DNA of 64,000 nucleotides from Zygnema cylindricum. Taxonomy: Eukaryota; Streptophyta; Zygnematophyceae; Zygnematales; Zygnemataceae. The notes beneath the pieces are model-generated. The model had not been told where the DNA came from, did no database searches, and saw only the letters and a list, made by a program, of their open reading frames with translations. The position numbers and the translations under genes are program-made. The stretch is from positions 1 through 64,000 of the forward strand of contig JBBHKE010003551.1 in assembly GCA_037447655.1 (NCBI GenBank). The letters run 5' to 3'. Below, piece after piece: positions 35,101 to 47,500 of this stretch. Each line of letters opens with the position of its first letter. The stretch's first letter is position 1.

Positions 35101-36368
35101 AATTTGTCATGATGTGGAGATGTATCCATTTAGAGTGTATTCGTTGAGAGAGAATTTAGTGTACAATTTTTTTAGTTTCTTTTGACAGTTACAAACTTGA
35201 ACTGTTTTGGAAAGTTTTGAGAGGCAATTTAGGGTTAGGGTTGTCGATAAGACTTGTACAGTTTTGTGTAAATAGGTCGATGCTTTCAGCTTAGGAAAAT
35301 AAGAACCACGGTTTCAAAAAACGGTTCGTTCTCTAGACGTCTTACCATTTTGGTTTGGTGGGGAGTTTGATTCCTGCGATGAGTACAACAACGATGATAT
35401 ATACTTTGAGGGCAATGATTACTACGACTCCGACGAATATGGAGATGACGTAAAGTGAAATCTGCTATTTGGGGATGTATCCATTTCGAGTGTATTCCTT
35501 TAGAGAGAATTTAGTGTACAATTTTTTTTAGAGGTTTTTGGGAAGTTTCAAACCCTAAATGGTTTTGGAAGGTTCTGAAGCTACACATATAAGGCAGATG
35601 TACGGAAGTTTAGGGTTGTTGGGAAGACTTGTACAGTTTTGTGTAAATAGGTCGATGCTTTCAGTGAAGGAAAATATTGACTCCAGTGGCGGTTCATTTT
35701 CTGTGCATCTTTCCGTTTTCAATGTTTTACTTCTTTCCATTTCCAATGGTGTTTTTCTTTTCTATTTCAACGGTGTTTCAGAAACCCTAAAATGGTTGCA
35801 ATAATAAAAGTGACGTCACAGATTTGATTGGCCGTGTGTGCCAAAATGGTGCATCAATGTTAATGAACATAAGGCCCTTAAAACTTCTCTGCGGAATATA
35901 CCTTCAAAAAATATGTTTACTAATATCCTATAGTGCTTCGGCATTACATTAATAAAGCACATGCTTGGTAACTTTATTTTCTACTTTTATTAAGTAATTA
36001 ATATTATATATTCATCTGCGTATAGATTAAATGTTGACTGCAGTGAAGCGATATCTCAGTATTTCTTGGAATTTTACTGGATCTTGAATTTTTGAATGGA
36101 TAGAATGTAACTTTTCTTGCAAGTCCTTCAGAAGTTTCCCAAGAGTGATAAATTGACAATTAACTGCAGGTTTATCGCAGCATTTGTTTATTTGACAACT
36201 GTGAAGTAGACTATTTGAACTCGATTTTCAGCTGATGCTTGTCTTGTCGTATTATATGTTTTAGTACGTCTGACTATTACTTACGAACGAAAACAGATAA
36301 TCTGTTTAAAGGTACAAAGGTACAAACGAATCCCAAGCGTACTTTTCCCGTTTAAACTCGGTCAGTTA
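35101..36368. other. Array spacer with duplicated last-exon remnant
   Basis: It contains a second exon-4-like segment (35340-35460: FGGEFDSCDEYNND and so on) and its 3' flank, duplicated from copy 1. The remainder to 36368 shows no gene. Confidence 0.5.
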
Positions 36369-37656
36369 CACCGCGAATCGTTATTAGTGTCAAAGTCACT
36401 AATTTGGGTTCTTAAAATTTTGATTTTTTTCCTCAAATAGGATACATGATTTTAATTTTTCCTTGACGTTAATTAAGGTACCGTACAAAATAGCGTAAAG
36501 AATGAAAGTACAATAAGATCTAAATAGTATGGTGTACGGTCGATTTCAGACCGTACATAAATGTACCTTTTCAAGTGAAAATTTTACAAAAAATGAATTA
36601 AATCAGACTCGCACGCATAGGAACGTGCGCTCAAAAAACAAGATAGTTTTGACACGTAAATTAGTCTGCTATGTACGGATATTTAAATTTCACGACGGCG
36701 TACGATTTCTAAATTTTGTACGAAAACATATATTGTTGTAGATAATTGTACGGCAAATATTCCATTTTTGCCGTTCCCAAATTAGCATAATGCCGAAATT
36801 AGAATACACCTTTTTTTTTTTTAATTTCAAATTCTTAGGGTGGCGTTCCATCAGGAAATTCTGTAATCGTACGAACAACAATACAGAATGCTACACTTTG
36901 AACGCTGTTCTCTCGCGCAGAGTCTGTAATCCACGTGCTCAGAAATGAGTGGTACCACGTAAGATAAGATCGTATATTGAAAATCGTCAAATATTTTTTA
37001 CACCGACCAACTTCAACTCGAAATCGTCATTTGCATACCATGTACGTGCGGAGTGCGGACCAGGGCATCGTACCACACACATTTTGTACTCTTTGCAAAC
37101 GCTTGTCATATGCCAGCTCATTATTTTTAGGGTTTCTGCTTTTTCGCGTGACGAATGAGCGCTTCCACAAATAGTGTGACGAATGGCCGGTAACAAAAAT
37201 AGCGCGACGAAAGCTCGTTACGAGATCACTTTCGTGATTTCCGTTGAATTTTTGAATGCATATATCATGTGCGAAATTTTTCGATTTCCGTTGGTTTGCC
37301 GTCGTGACACGTACATTCATTATCCAACGTGTCGCGGCTCAATTTTTCCTGTAAATGGTGATGTACCTCGAGGAGGTACATCACCATTTACAGAAACTTT
37401 CGAAGCGAATGCTTCGCGAAAAAACATCCAACGGTCATTGTTCCCTCCCATACCTTTGGAGAATATTGGCAAGATTCTCTGTAATGTTGTTCGCTTATAA
37501 AAACAAAATAAGAAGTACGGCATAGTACGGAGAGGTCCGGATTTCTGTAAACAACCTCACTTTTCGTCTAATGGAACGCCACCCTTAATTAGCATCAATT
37601 ACGGTAAATTATCTTCAACACTATTTAAACTTTGACACTAATAACGATGCGCGGTG
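36369..37656. mobile_element. Tc1/mariner-like MITE interrupted by another MITE
   Basis: Outer ends CACCGCGAATCGTTATTAG and its inverted match with TA flanks. Removing the inner insertion (36838-37584 plus one TTA) leaves 538 bases, the same size as 14833-15372 and 21026-21564, to which it is homologous on both sides of the break. Confidence 0.8.
36838..37584 (+). mobile_element. Harbinger-like MITE, complete, 747 bases
   Basis: It begins GGGTGGCGTTCCATC and ends with the exact inverse, GATGGAACGCC-type ACCC (one C/T difference in the arm). TTA flanks both sides (36835-36837 and 37585-37587), and the uninterrupted relatives of the host MITE have a single TTA there. A three-base TTA duplication is the mark of PIF/Harbinger elements. 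No transposase is encoded. A 45-base perfect palindrome centred on CCTCGAGG lies at about 37350-37394. Confidence 0.8.
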
Positions 37657-37953
37657 TACCTTACTCGTGAAGTACAACTGCCGTGATTGTTCACTTCAAA
37701 ATTTAGTTACGGAACATTCAATTTAAAATTTCGGAAGGCGAATTTAGGTCAAATCTCACGTCTCTCACGTGCTTTGTATTTCGTGCGAATCAAACATCAC
37801 TTCGAACGAAATGTTTTACCGTGCAGCTTCACTTTAAAGCCTGTACTACAAATCATTGCAACTCTGGAGTACGGACTACGGCGTTCTCAAAATCCTATTT
37901 GCAGCTTTGCTTAAACCCTGCTGCTGTCTTTCTCCCCTCTCTTCTACGGAGCC
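37657..37953. other. Upstream region of array copy 2
   Basis: Promoter-side DNA of the array unit; the last 60 bases (CTCTCTTCTACGGAGCC before the ATG) are conserved in all copies. No TATA box is obvious. Confidence 0.4.
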
Positions 37954-39664
37954 ATGTTGGAGCTTCTTCCAGAAGACGTTCTCTGCCACGTGGCGGAAGT
38001 GGACGGATGGAAACCGTCTCTCATAGCATCCATGGCCATGTTGTCACGTCACATGTCAACCATGGCTCGCTGCCACGTGTGGCCCGCCTATTGCTATTGG
38101 AGGGCAGAGGATGTCACACGGGAATTGGTAGAGGAGGGGGAGAGGCCTGGAGAGAAGGGAGGGCAAGAGAGGGAGATTCGTGAAAGAGAAATTGTGAAAT
38201 ATTCTCAGGTGGAAGAAAAAATGGAAAAGGAAAGTGGAAACAAGATTGGAAAGGAAATTGATTGGGAGAGGGAAAGAGAGAAGGAGTGGGCGAGGGCTAG
38301 AGAGGAGATAAAGGAGGAACAGAGAGAAATGGAAAGGGAGAGGGAGAGGGGAGAGCCTCCAGGAGGATGGATAGTTTTGGCAAGGCTTCTCAGTCATTGT
38401 ACGGTGGGCGTGTATGATCGTTTCCACATGGCGGACTGTGTTTCTTCTTTGACACGTGTGAAGGAGGGAGAGGGATTGCTCTTCAATTATTCCAATGTTG
38501 TTTTTCAGTCGGAGTTTCATAAGGAGCAGCGATATCCTGATTGTTTTATTGCAACTTTTGAAGGAATCATCAAAGATTTTGACAAATCGAGGTACGTTTT
38601 TTAGGGTTAAAGTTGAAGGAATTTAGTTATGAAAGCGTATGCTATTTTTTTTCACTTGTTATTTCCTTTCGTTATTGAAAGATTTTGGAAAAGTGGTGTA
38701 CGATTTTTAGGGTTTGTAGTTGAATAAATTCTAACCATAATGGTTTCTCATTCCCCCTTTTTTATTTTCACCTTGTTCTCTCCCTCCCCCCCAAACAGCG
38801 AACCTTTTTGAGATGATGGGAGACTACACTAATAATGGTGCCCTTTTTGTATTTGAATTATTTTGTAAGCTTCACAAATAATATGTTGATTAACTGATTT
38901 GAGAGTTCTTTTTCAACAACTTTTTTCTTGCGCCTAAAACGTTGATTATTTAATGTGGATTGTTAATTTCACCAAAATGGAAATCTTATGTTTTTTGAAG
39001 ATTTTTTAGCGTGCTTTTGTTATTTTCACTTTTATTTGTGTTGTTATTATGTCAACAGGAGTATGATGTTTCCCATTTCTTATAAAAAGTTAGATAAATG
39101 GTAACGAGAAAACTAGATACCTCGTTTCGGGGTAATAAACAATCAAATGAAATACTAACCAGCATGTAAAGACATCCATTTTTTTCTGTGCCATTTTTTT
39201 TTTTTTTTGTTTCAGCATTCGGGCGATGTTATTTGAGCAGAGGAGAGATTTGACAAGATGTTGCTTTTGTTTATCACGTGTATGTTTTTTTTTCATCGAT
39301 TCTTCTTTGATTTTTTTTGTTACTTGTTTTTTCCCTTGTTTTAGTTGTTGTTTTTAATCGTTTTTTTTAGTCGTTGTTTTTTTTGCTTTTATGAAATTTC
39401 ATATCTCTGCGGGAATGTGTAAACATCTTGTTTAAAATGCTGTTTATTCGATGTTTTTGATTTTGTTCAGACCTCGCAGTTATCCTATTCTCTTTTCCTT
39501 TTGTCCTCTCCCTCCCCGGCCCTCCCCTCTCTTTCGTCAATGAGACCTACTTGTTTTTCTACTTTTTTTTGCCTTTTTTTGTTTCTTCAATTTTTTTACA
39601 CTTGGTTGTCACACACACCTTTTTGTGCAAGAAATTCCAAGCAAGAGGTTTGCAACAGATAGAT

Positions 39665-39820
39665 CTATATCAATTTCAGTGGATTCCGTTCGGACCTGAT
39701 AATTTCCACACTATTCTAGGCGCATTCTCTTTGTACCTGATGTTCTCCACTCTATTTTAGGTGTGTGCCGTTTGGACCTTATAATATTCACATAAACCTC
39801 ATTATTTACGGTGTGGACAG
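39665..39820 (+). repeat. About 42-base minisatellite before exon 3, copy 2
   Basis: Units of the type CGTTYGGACCTGATAATTTCCACACTATT followed by TAGGYG repeat three to four times up to the exon-3 acceptor GTGTGGACAG. Confidence 0.65.
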
Positions 39821-41021
39821 GGTTGGAGAATTTCCAAAAAGGAAAACAATGAAACTTTCAAGGCAATTTTTGGGCCCAAGGCCAGTGAGGGCGGTCGGGT
39901 TGGCAGTTTCGCCACTTTTTGCTCCAAAGTAAGGATTCATTCAGAGGCAGTTTTCTTTCTTGTTCATTTTCGTTTTATTTTTTCATTTGTTTTTGGGGGG
40001 AGTGGAGGAGCCTAGAGTCCGAGGGGTTTGTAGGAACGTTTTTCATTATTTTAAGAAGTTTCTTTGATGTATTTCTCCGTGTTTTCTATTCAAGGGTTAA
40101 TTTATTTTTATTTTTTTAATTTCATTTAAAGTAATATAATGTAAAAAGCATCTTTACAGCGTGTCTTTCCTATTTACGAAGAATACCAAAATCAGTTAAA
40201 CTATAACACAATTCTTTGTTTTAGCGAATTGTTACCGTTTCATTTATCAAATCATAAATGCATGAATAAGAACATTACCTACAGTTTAGATCAACCAATT
40301 AACGAACCTTTTATTTGGTTTATTAAAAATGCTTTAGCAACTAATAGTTCTAGAAAACCTCTTATGTCACCTTAGCAGCCATCAAGTTATACCACTCTAA
40401 CAAGTATGAAAATGGATTCTGTAGGTCAAAGGGAATGAGTTATCTTCCGTTTCTTCTCCGTCTCCCTCTACCTCTCTGTTTTGTCCCTCGTTTTGTCCCT
40501 ATCTATCTCTTTTCCGCTCTCACTTTTTTTCTCCCTTTTCATTCCTTTCTCTTCCTTTAATGGATTCTTGATGAAATTTGTATAGGGCCCATAGTATTGG
40601 TAGATATTGTCATGCTATAGCTTTCATATCTACGAAGGGAGTACAACCGGAAACCAAATCATAGGGTCTTTGTCCATCTTTGTGTCAGTTGGTTAATTGT
40701 CACTAGCTTAATCTGTTAAACATGCTCCATTTCCTACCATCCGTTTGAAATTCTCCATTCCGCGTCAAAAAGTTATTTTTTATGTTTAAAATATTCCGTT
40801 GTCTTTTATGTCATTGATTTTGTCCGTTTGCGGATTATTTATGGATAACCTTCGTGGAGGTATACCTCACCCTTAGGCTTAACATTTGAGACATGAGGAT
40901 TTTTTTTTTGTTTTTTGAATGGTCGTTGTCGTGCTGATTCTGAGGTAAAGTTTAGTTTTGGTTTCTTTGAAGTAAATAGGATTGTATGCAAGGATATTTT
41001 CAAGATTTGGTGAGTATTAGT

Positions 41022-41830
41022 TAGTGTTGTGTATCGTTAGCCTCTTAACGATAATTGATATGTACCGGTTTTTTGACCTACCGTTTGATGTATAGATAGG
41101 ATAAATATTGCGATATTATACCGATAATCGACATATCGGACCGATAATCGACATATCGGCCCGACATGCCAATAAAAGAATATCGCAATAACTGGCTTGG
41201 CTAGATTTCTGTAGAGTTCCATTGGTTTTTATGCCCCCTTTGACACAATGTCTTTTTGGCTGAATTTTTTTTCCGCTTATTTTTACTTGATATATATTTT
41301 TACAAAAAGAGGAAATATTATAATCAGGATGTTATGTTTCTTACATCCTACCATCTAGGAAATTGCTTAGGGTGTGGAGCGGGCAGTTTCAAGAGGATAT
41401 AAAGTAGAAACAATTTGCTCTACTTGGTGTTTCCAGTTCCCTTGATTTGCTTATCAAAAAGTGAGACATTGTTATGTGCTTTACTGGTAGAATTTGGACT
41501 GTTTTTTACTTGTAAACGCTGGATTGGAGTTAAGACTCTTATGCTTTTGGTCTTAAGAAGTCCTACTTTTTTGTACGTAAGCATTGTGCAATTCGAATTG
41601 GAGTTTCCTTTTACAGAGTATGGACAGGATTGTGATATGTCACATTGCATACTATAGACTGTGTACATAATATAGATTATCTATATTATAATACTATATA
41701 GTATATAGTACTCGTGTATAGCAATATTATGTATATAGAAATATATCGGTGAAAACAATTTATTTGTCCCTGTTCAATATATCGGGTCCATTACCGTTCG
41801 ATATAGGAAATTTAACGATTCACAACACTA
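41022..41830. mobile_element. hAT-like MITE in intron 3 of copy 2
   Basis: Ends TAGTGTTGTGTATCG and CGATTCACAACACTA, with ATCGATA/TATCGG-rich interior. Relatives are at 47063-47516 and 55716-56591. The paralogous intron of copy 3 (around 48060) lacks it. The flanking duplication is too decayed to read with certainty. Confidence 0.65.
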
Positions 41831-42384
41831 CTGTAGTATTTTTCGTGCATTTTTGTTTTGACTTTATTTTATCATAGATTTCGCGACACCGAAAACCATG
41901 CATAAATGTGATTTTTTTACTTGGGCTCTTTCTACTTTTGTGTATGTTTTGTATTAAAATTTGACAAGTTTGGAGGATTTAACTCATTGGTTTATCTGTC
42001 TAAATATGTAAGTTTCATTTTTTAAAATAAAATATTGAAATGATAATGTGTAGGTATTTATTCAAAAACGAATTGCATAAACAATGTCATCATTCTTTGA
42101 AAAAAATGTCTTTGGGTGAGATCTGGAAATTGCTCCTAACAAGCACTTATTTTGATGGTTTTTAGGGCCATTTTTTATATTTTAAGTGGAATACTCGGTT
42201 CGGAGTTTCATCGGGAGTTTGATGCGTACGACGAGTACAACAACGACGATATATACTTCAAGGGCGGCGATTGCCACGATTCCGATGAATATGGTTTCAA
42301 ACTTGAATGGTTGTGGAAAGTTTTCAAGCTATACATGCAAGGCATTTTAGGGTTGTTGGGAAGAGTTTGTACAGTTGAGAAGTA

Positions 42385-44527
42385 GAATAATTCCATTTTC
42401 AATGGTTTTTACTTTATGGTTTTGTGGCGATAAGATGGTTGAAATAATACGAGTTACGCAATGATTTGATTGGCCGTGTATACCAAAATGGGAGAGCCAC
42501 CTTATCCTTAAACCTTGATGTTAACAAAAATACGGTCTTTGAACCTCCCTGCGAAAAACAACTCGAGAAGATTTTACAAATTGTCTTTTTATACTTTGAG
42601 AACACAATAACAAAACTAATTTTTTGACAAGATTGAATAATATCTGTTGGTGTTCTTTTGAAGCTTTAATTTTGTAATTGACTTTTTTAATTGGTAGGAC
42701 ATAACTTTCCTACCAGTCTTTAAGAAGTTTACCATGAGTGATAAAATGACAATCAACAATAGTTTTATCAAACCATTTGTTTATTCTTAATGGTGAAGTA
42801 AAATTCGTGAACTGATTTTTAGGTGAAGGTTGTCGAGTCTATGACCTGTTTCGAATGCTCTTCTGGTAAAATGGAGGTATTTAGTTGAGAAGAATTAACT
42901 CACTCCTCCCCTTTCTCCCTCTCTTTTTAACTCTTTCCCTCCCTCTCTTTCTTTTAACTGCTTCCCTCTCGTTCCTCCCTCCTCTCCCTCCTCGACTCAC
43001 TTTCCACTTTTCCTCCCTCTCTTACAATGATCTCGCACATTCTCTCTTTTGTTTTTCCTCCCACTCTTTTCAATTCATTTCCCAATCGTAATAAATTATG
43101 TTTAATCATATATTGTAATTTAGCGTATTATCCGCCGCTTTCTAGCTTGGCTGGGAAATGAAAGCTGATCCTCTGCAGTGATTGGTCGAAACTGAGGAGA
43201 TTTATGCTCAGCAATAACATTTGTTATAAAGAAACATCATAATGATAATATGAAATGATATGAAATGATGTTTTCTGCAGTTCACTTCAAATGGTCCACT
43301 CTTAAGAATTGTTGCTATAGAATCTTTGAAACATTTTTTGGAAAATGTTGCGTTCTCCTCCAGATCATTGCTGTATCTCTTTTCATATTCTCGATTTGAC
43401 ATTTTTAGTGCCACGTTGTATTTCTTTCTTGGTCTTTAATTTCCTGATTTTGAGGCTGTTTTTTTGTTTCTTTGACAAAAAATTATCTGATATTTCATGT
43501 TCAGTACTTATAATGCAATTATTAATTAATGTAATGCTGAATTTGAAAATTATATTGTGTATGGTCATGATTTTCATGTTCTGGTAGTAGAGGTTAAGAT
43601 CAATGTTCAATACTGGTTCTTCAGAAAAAAGAAATTGAAATGCTCATGTAAGCTTGTCGAGTCTTGTTTAAATAACACTATTATATTATACTATTTTCCC
43701 TGGTGTATGGAAATTCACCTTTTGTTGTTGGACTGTTAATTTTTCTCTTTTTTACTTTTGCAACTATTTACCACACAAGACTGAGCCAAAAGTACAGTAC
43801 TGTACGGCTTAGCCGTGGTCGTGACAGCTGCGCCAAAGTCGGTGCAGTTCTGTGCATCACAACCCTAAACGGAGAAACTAAAAGAGAATACTACTAGAAG
43901 AGGGACTTTACTATCGTGTGGAGCTATGTTCGAAACGTACGTATAATACAATAACAAATACAGTTCGAAACGTATTAGGGTGACACTTCATTGAGCCAAT
44001 TTGAATTTTCGGTTGCACACAGAGCCTCGCGGTTACGTAACCGAAGAAGGAATTCCATTGGCTTCCTTCTCTCTGATTGCTTTTACTCCAAATATTTGCT
44101 GCAGTTAATGTACGATTTTCAAAAAAACAGTTTTAAGTGGGCGCCTTTGAACCGTAGATCTGAGCGATCGACGGCATTTATTGCAAGTACACTTCTTTGT
44201 CGTTTACCACCTAACCGTGTGAAAACTTTTCCTAAATAGCTTATTAGTCCACGTCATAACCTTCTCGAGTCATGTCGATTGATGCCACACCCGCGATAAT
44301 CCTTTTTAAGTTTTAACCCTTGACATCGCACGAAATCGAACTCTCACGTATTATATTTCGTGCGAAATAAACATCACTTTTAAGTTTTAAGTTTTAACTG
44401 AAACTCGGAAAGTCTTTTTGTACGGCTTGTATTTCAAATCCTTGTCAATAAAGTATGGACTACAGATTCTTCAAGGCAGCTTTGCTGCAACTCCAGCCCT
44501 GTCTCTTCCCCTCTCTTCCACGGAGCC
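42385..44527 (+). other. Spacer between array copies 2 and 3
   Basis: Array-unit DNA with no gene of its own: the 3' flank of copy 2, a CT-rich tract (about 42896-43080), the block homologous to 31640-32240, iterated CGTACGTATAATACAA motifs (about 43929-43976), a GGTTACGTAACC palindrome (about 44031), then the promoter side of copy 3. Confidence 0.5.
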
Positions 44528-47500
44528 ATGTTGGAGCTTCTGCCAGAGGACATCCTCTGCCACGTGGCGGCCGTGGACGGATGGAAGCCGTCTCTCATAG
44601 CATCCATGGCCATGTTGTCACGTCACATGACAGCCATGGCTCGCTGCCACGTGTGGCCCGCCTATTGCTATTGGAGGGCAGATGATGTCACACGCGCATT
44701 GGTAGAGGAGGGAGAAAGGCCTGGAGGGAAGGGAGGGGAGGGAGGGAAAGAGGGGGAGATTTGTGGAAGCCAAATTGTGACAGTTTCTCATATGGAAGTC
44801 AAAATGGAAAAGGAAAGTCAAAACAAGATTGAGAAGGAAATTGATTGGGAGAGGGAAAGAGAGAAGGAGTGGGGGAAGGCTAGAGAGGAGTTTGAGGAGG
44901 AACAGAGAAAAATGGAGAGGGAGAGGGAGAGGGAGAGGGAGAGAGGAGAGCCTCCAGGAGGATGGATAGCTTTGGCAAGGCTGCTCAGTCGTTGTACCTC
45001 GGGGTATGATCCTGAGGAGGAGTTCCACGTGGACTGTGTTTCTTCTTGGAAGCGTGTGAAGGAGGGAGAGGGATGGCTCTTCAATTCCTCCGATGTTATT
45101 TTTCAGACAGACCTTTGTGATCATGACCTAGATGATTGTGACTCTGATTCCGGTCTTGAAATTGCTACCTCATATTTTAGAGGAATCATCAAAGATTTTG
45201 ACAAATCGAGGTACATTTTTTATTGGAAGTGGAGTGTCTTGAAAGCAGGCTTAAAACCGTTGATTATTTACTGTGGATTGTTAAATTCACTAAAAGGAAA
45301 ATTTCGCTGGCTGCCATTGTAGTCCAGTGGTTTAGTCGCTTGTTGTTTTTTATATTTTATGAAGATGTTTTAGCTTAAATATGTTTTGTTTTTTTATTCG
45401 TTTTTGTGTTGTTATTATGTCAACAGTAGTATGTTTCCCTTTTTCCTCTAAAAGAAGATATATAGTAACAAAAAAATTAGATGCGTGGTCGTAGGGTAAC
45501 AAAAAATCAAATGAAATACTAACCAGTATATAAAGATTTTTTTTTATTCATTTTTTGTGTCATTTTTTTTTTCTGTTTCAGCATTCGGGAAATGTTATAT
45601 GAGGACATTTTTGCGGAAACAAATCGTCACTCCTTTCCTGTTGAAAACGACAAATGTCCCTTTTGTTTTTCACGGGTATTTTTTTCTTCAATCATTTTTT
45701 TTATGATTTTTGTTTATTTACGTTTTTTTTTCGTTTTTCTTAGTCTTTTTTTCATGTTTTTATTAGATTTCATATCCACATATCCATTCCATATCCAGAT
45801 TTCATTTTTTTGTTTTTGTTTTTTTTGTCGCATTTATTTTGCATTTTTATGTTGGCATTTGTAAACACTCCGTTTTTAACGGTGTTTATTCGATGTTTTG
45901 ATTTTTTTTGGACCTCACAATTATCCTTTTGTCTTTTTTTTTTGTCCTCTCCCTCCTTCCTCCCCTCTGTTTCGTCAATGAGCCCCTCTTATTTTTCTTT
46001 TTTTTTGACTTTTTTATTTTCCTTCAGTTCTTTCTTCCGTTCCTTTACGGTTTGTTGTCACACACACCTTTTTGTGCAAGAAATCCCAAGCAAGAATTTT
46101 GCAACAAATAGATCTTTTTTTTTTTGTGTATGCCATTTGGGCCCGATGATTTCCACATCATTTTGGGTGTCTACTATTTGTTCCCAATATTTTCCACACT
46201 ATTTTATGTGTGTGTCAGTTGGACCCTATAATATTCACATTAGTTTAGGTGTATGCATCGTGGACCGGACCCACACTATTCTATGCGTGCCGTTTGAACC
46301 GAACGATGTTCACTGTCACATTATTTACGGTGTGGGCAGATTTGGAGCGTTTCCAAAGAGATGAAAAACAATGGAAATCTTAAGGCAATTCGTGGGTGCA
46401 GAGCCAGTTCTGACAGAATCAGTGACGACGGTATTAGTGAGGACAGCATGGGTTACAATTTCGCCTTTTTTTGCTCCCAAGTAAGGATTTCAAGGCATTA
46501 TACTTTTTTGTTCCTTTTTTGTTTTCCTTCTTCAATTATTGTTGGGGAGTGTGGAGCCTTCTTGGAATTGGAAGGGTTTGTAGGAACGTTTTCAGGATGT
46601 TTAGGAGTTTTATGTGTTTCACCGTGTTTTCTACGGAAGGCTTTTTTTGATTTCATTTTATTCTATATGGAGTAATATAATGTAATCAAAATCTTTACAC
46701 CATCTATTCCTTCATATGAAGCAAATCTGAAATTAGCTTAATTGTAGCACAACTCTTTCTTTTTAACAAAATGTTACCATTCCGTTTATCAAATCATAAA
46801 TACATGAATAAAAACATTACTATTGTTCCCATCAAAGGACATTTTATTGAACGCGTTAAAATTGCTTTAGCAACTGATAGTTTTATAAACCTCTATGTCA
46901 CCTTAACAGCTATTAAGTTATGTGACTATAATGGATATGAGCATGGATTCCGTAGGTCAAGGGAAACGAGTTAATCTTCATTTCCCTCTCCCTCTCCCTC
47001 TGCCTCTCTGTTTTTATCCCTCTTTTTGTCTCGATCTCTTTTTTCTCTCTATCTTTTTCCTAGTGTTGTGTATCAGCAGGGTTTGGCCGATAATCGATAT
47101 GCACCTTTTTTTGGCTTGCCGATAATCGATGTATTGGCACGATATATCGACACCGGTGTTATCGCCGATAAAAAACAGATAATATTGGTTTTTTATCGCG
47201 ATAACACCAGTACCGATAACTATCGGCGACAATTGTACGGTTAGTACCGTACAATTGTACGGTTTATCCCGTGGTACTGGACCGCTGTTATTCCGTTACA
47301 CAGAGTACAGAACAGATTGTTACACGTGGCATGCCACGCTATATACGATGAAAAATATAATACAGTATATTATAAAGTATTTTTATATAGCGTACTATAT
47401 TTTTTCCACCTATTGCCGATAAGGAATTTGTTGGTCTCGGAGCAATATATCGGAATCCCTGACCATTCGATAACCGATAACTATCGGTATCGGTGTTATC

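Larger units (their letters stand above)
37954..42297 (+). pseudogene. Tandem F-box/zinc family, copy 2 (broken last exon)
   Basis: Exon 1 (37954-38591) is open: MLELLPEDVLCHVAEVDG, an F-box-like start, then CHVWPAYCYWRAEDV, an E/R/K coil, EPPGGWIVLARLLS, the KEGEGLLFNYSNVVFQS block and GIIKDFDKS. Exon 2 (39216-39279) is short, giving IRAMLFEQRRDLTRCCFC. Exon 3 (39821-39928) gives GWRISKKENN through FATFCSK. Phases agree (2, 0, 0). Exon 4 starts at 42166 with GHF, but a frame change follows at once: the expected Cys is lost and the frame stops early, while the acidic tail (LGSEFHREFDAYDEYNND) continues in another frame to about 42297. Intron 3 carries a hAT-like MITE (41022-41830). The protein could still be made with a short altered end, so it may be a truncated gene rather than dead. 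Confidence 0.65.

Noticed and set aside
45810-46364. 184-codon Phe/Ser-rich plus frame
   Set aside because: It is T-rich intron 2 of array copy 3 running into exon 3; the splice sites explain it better.
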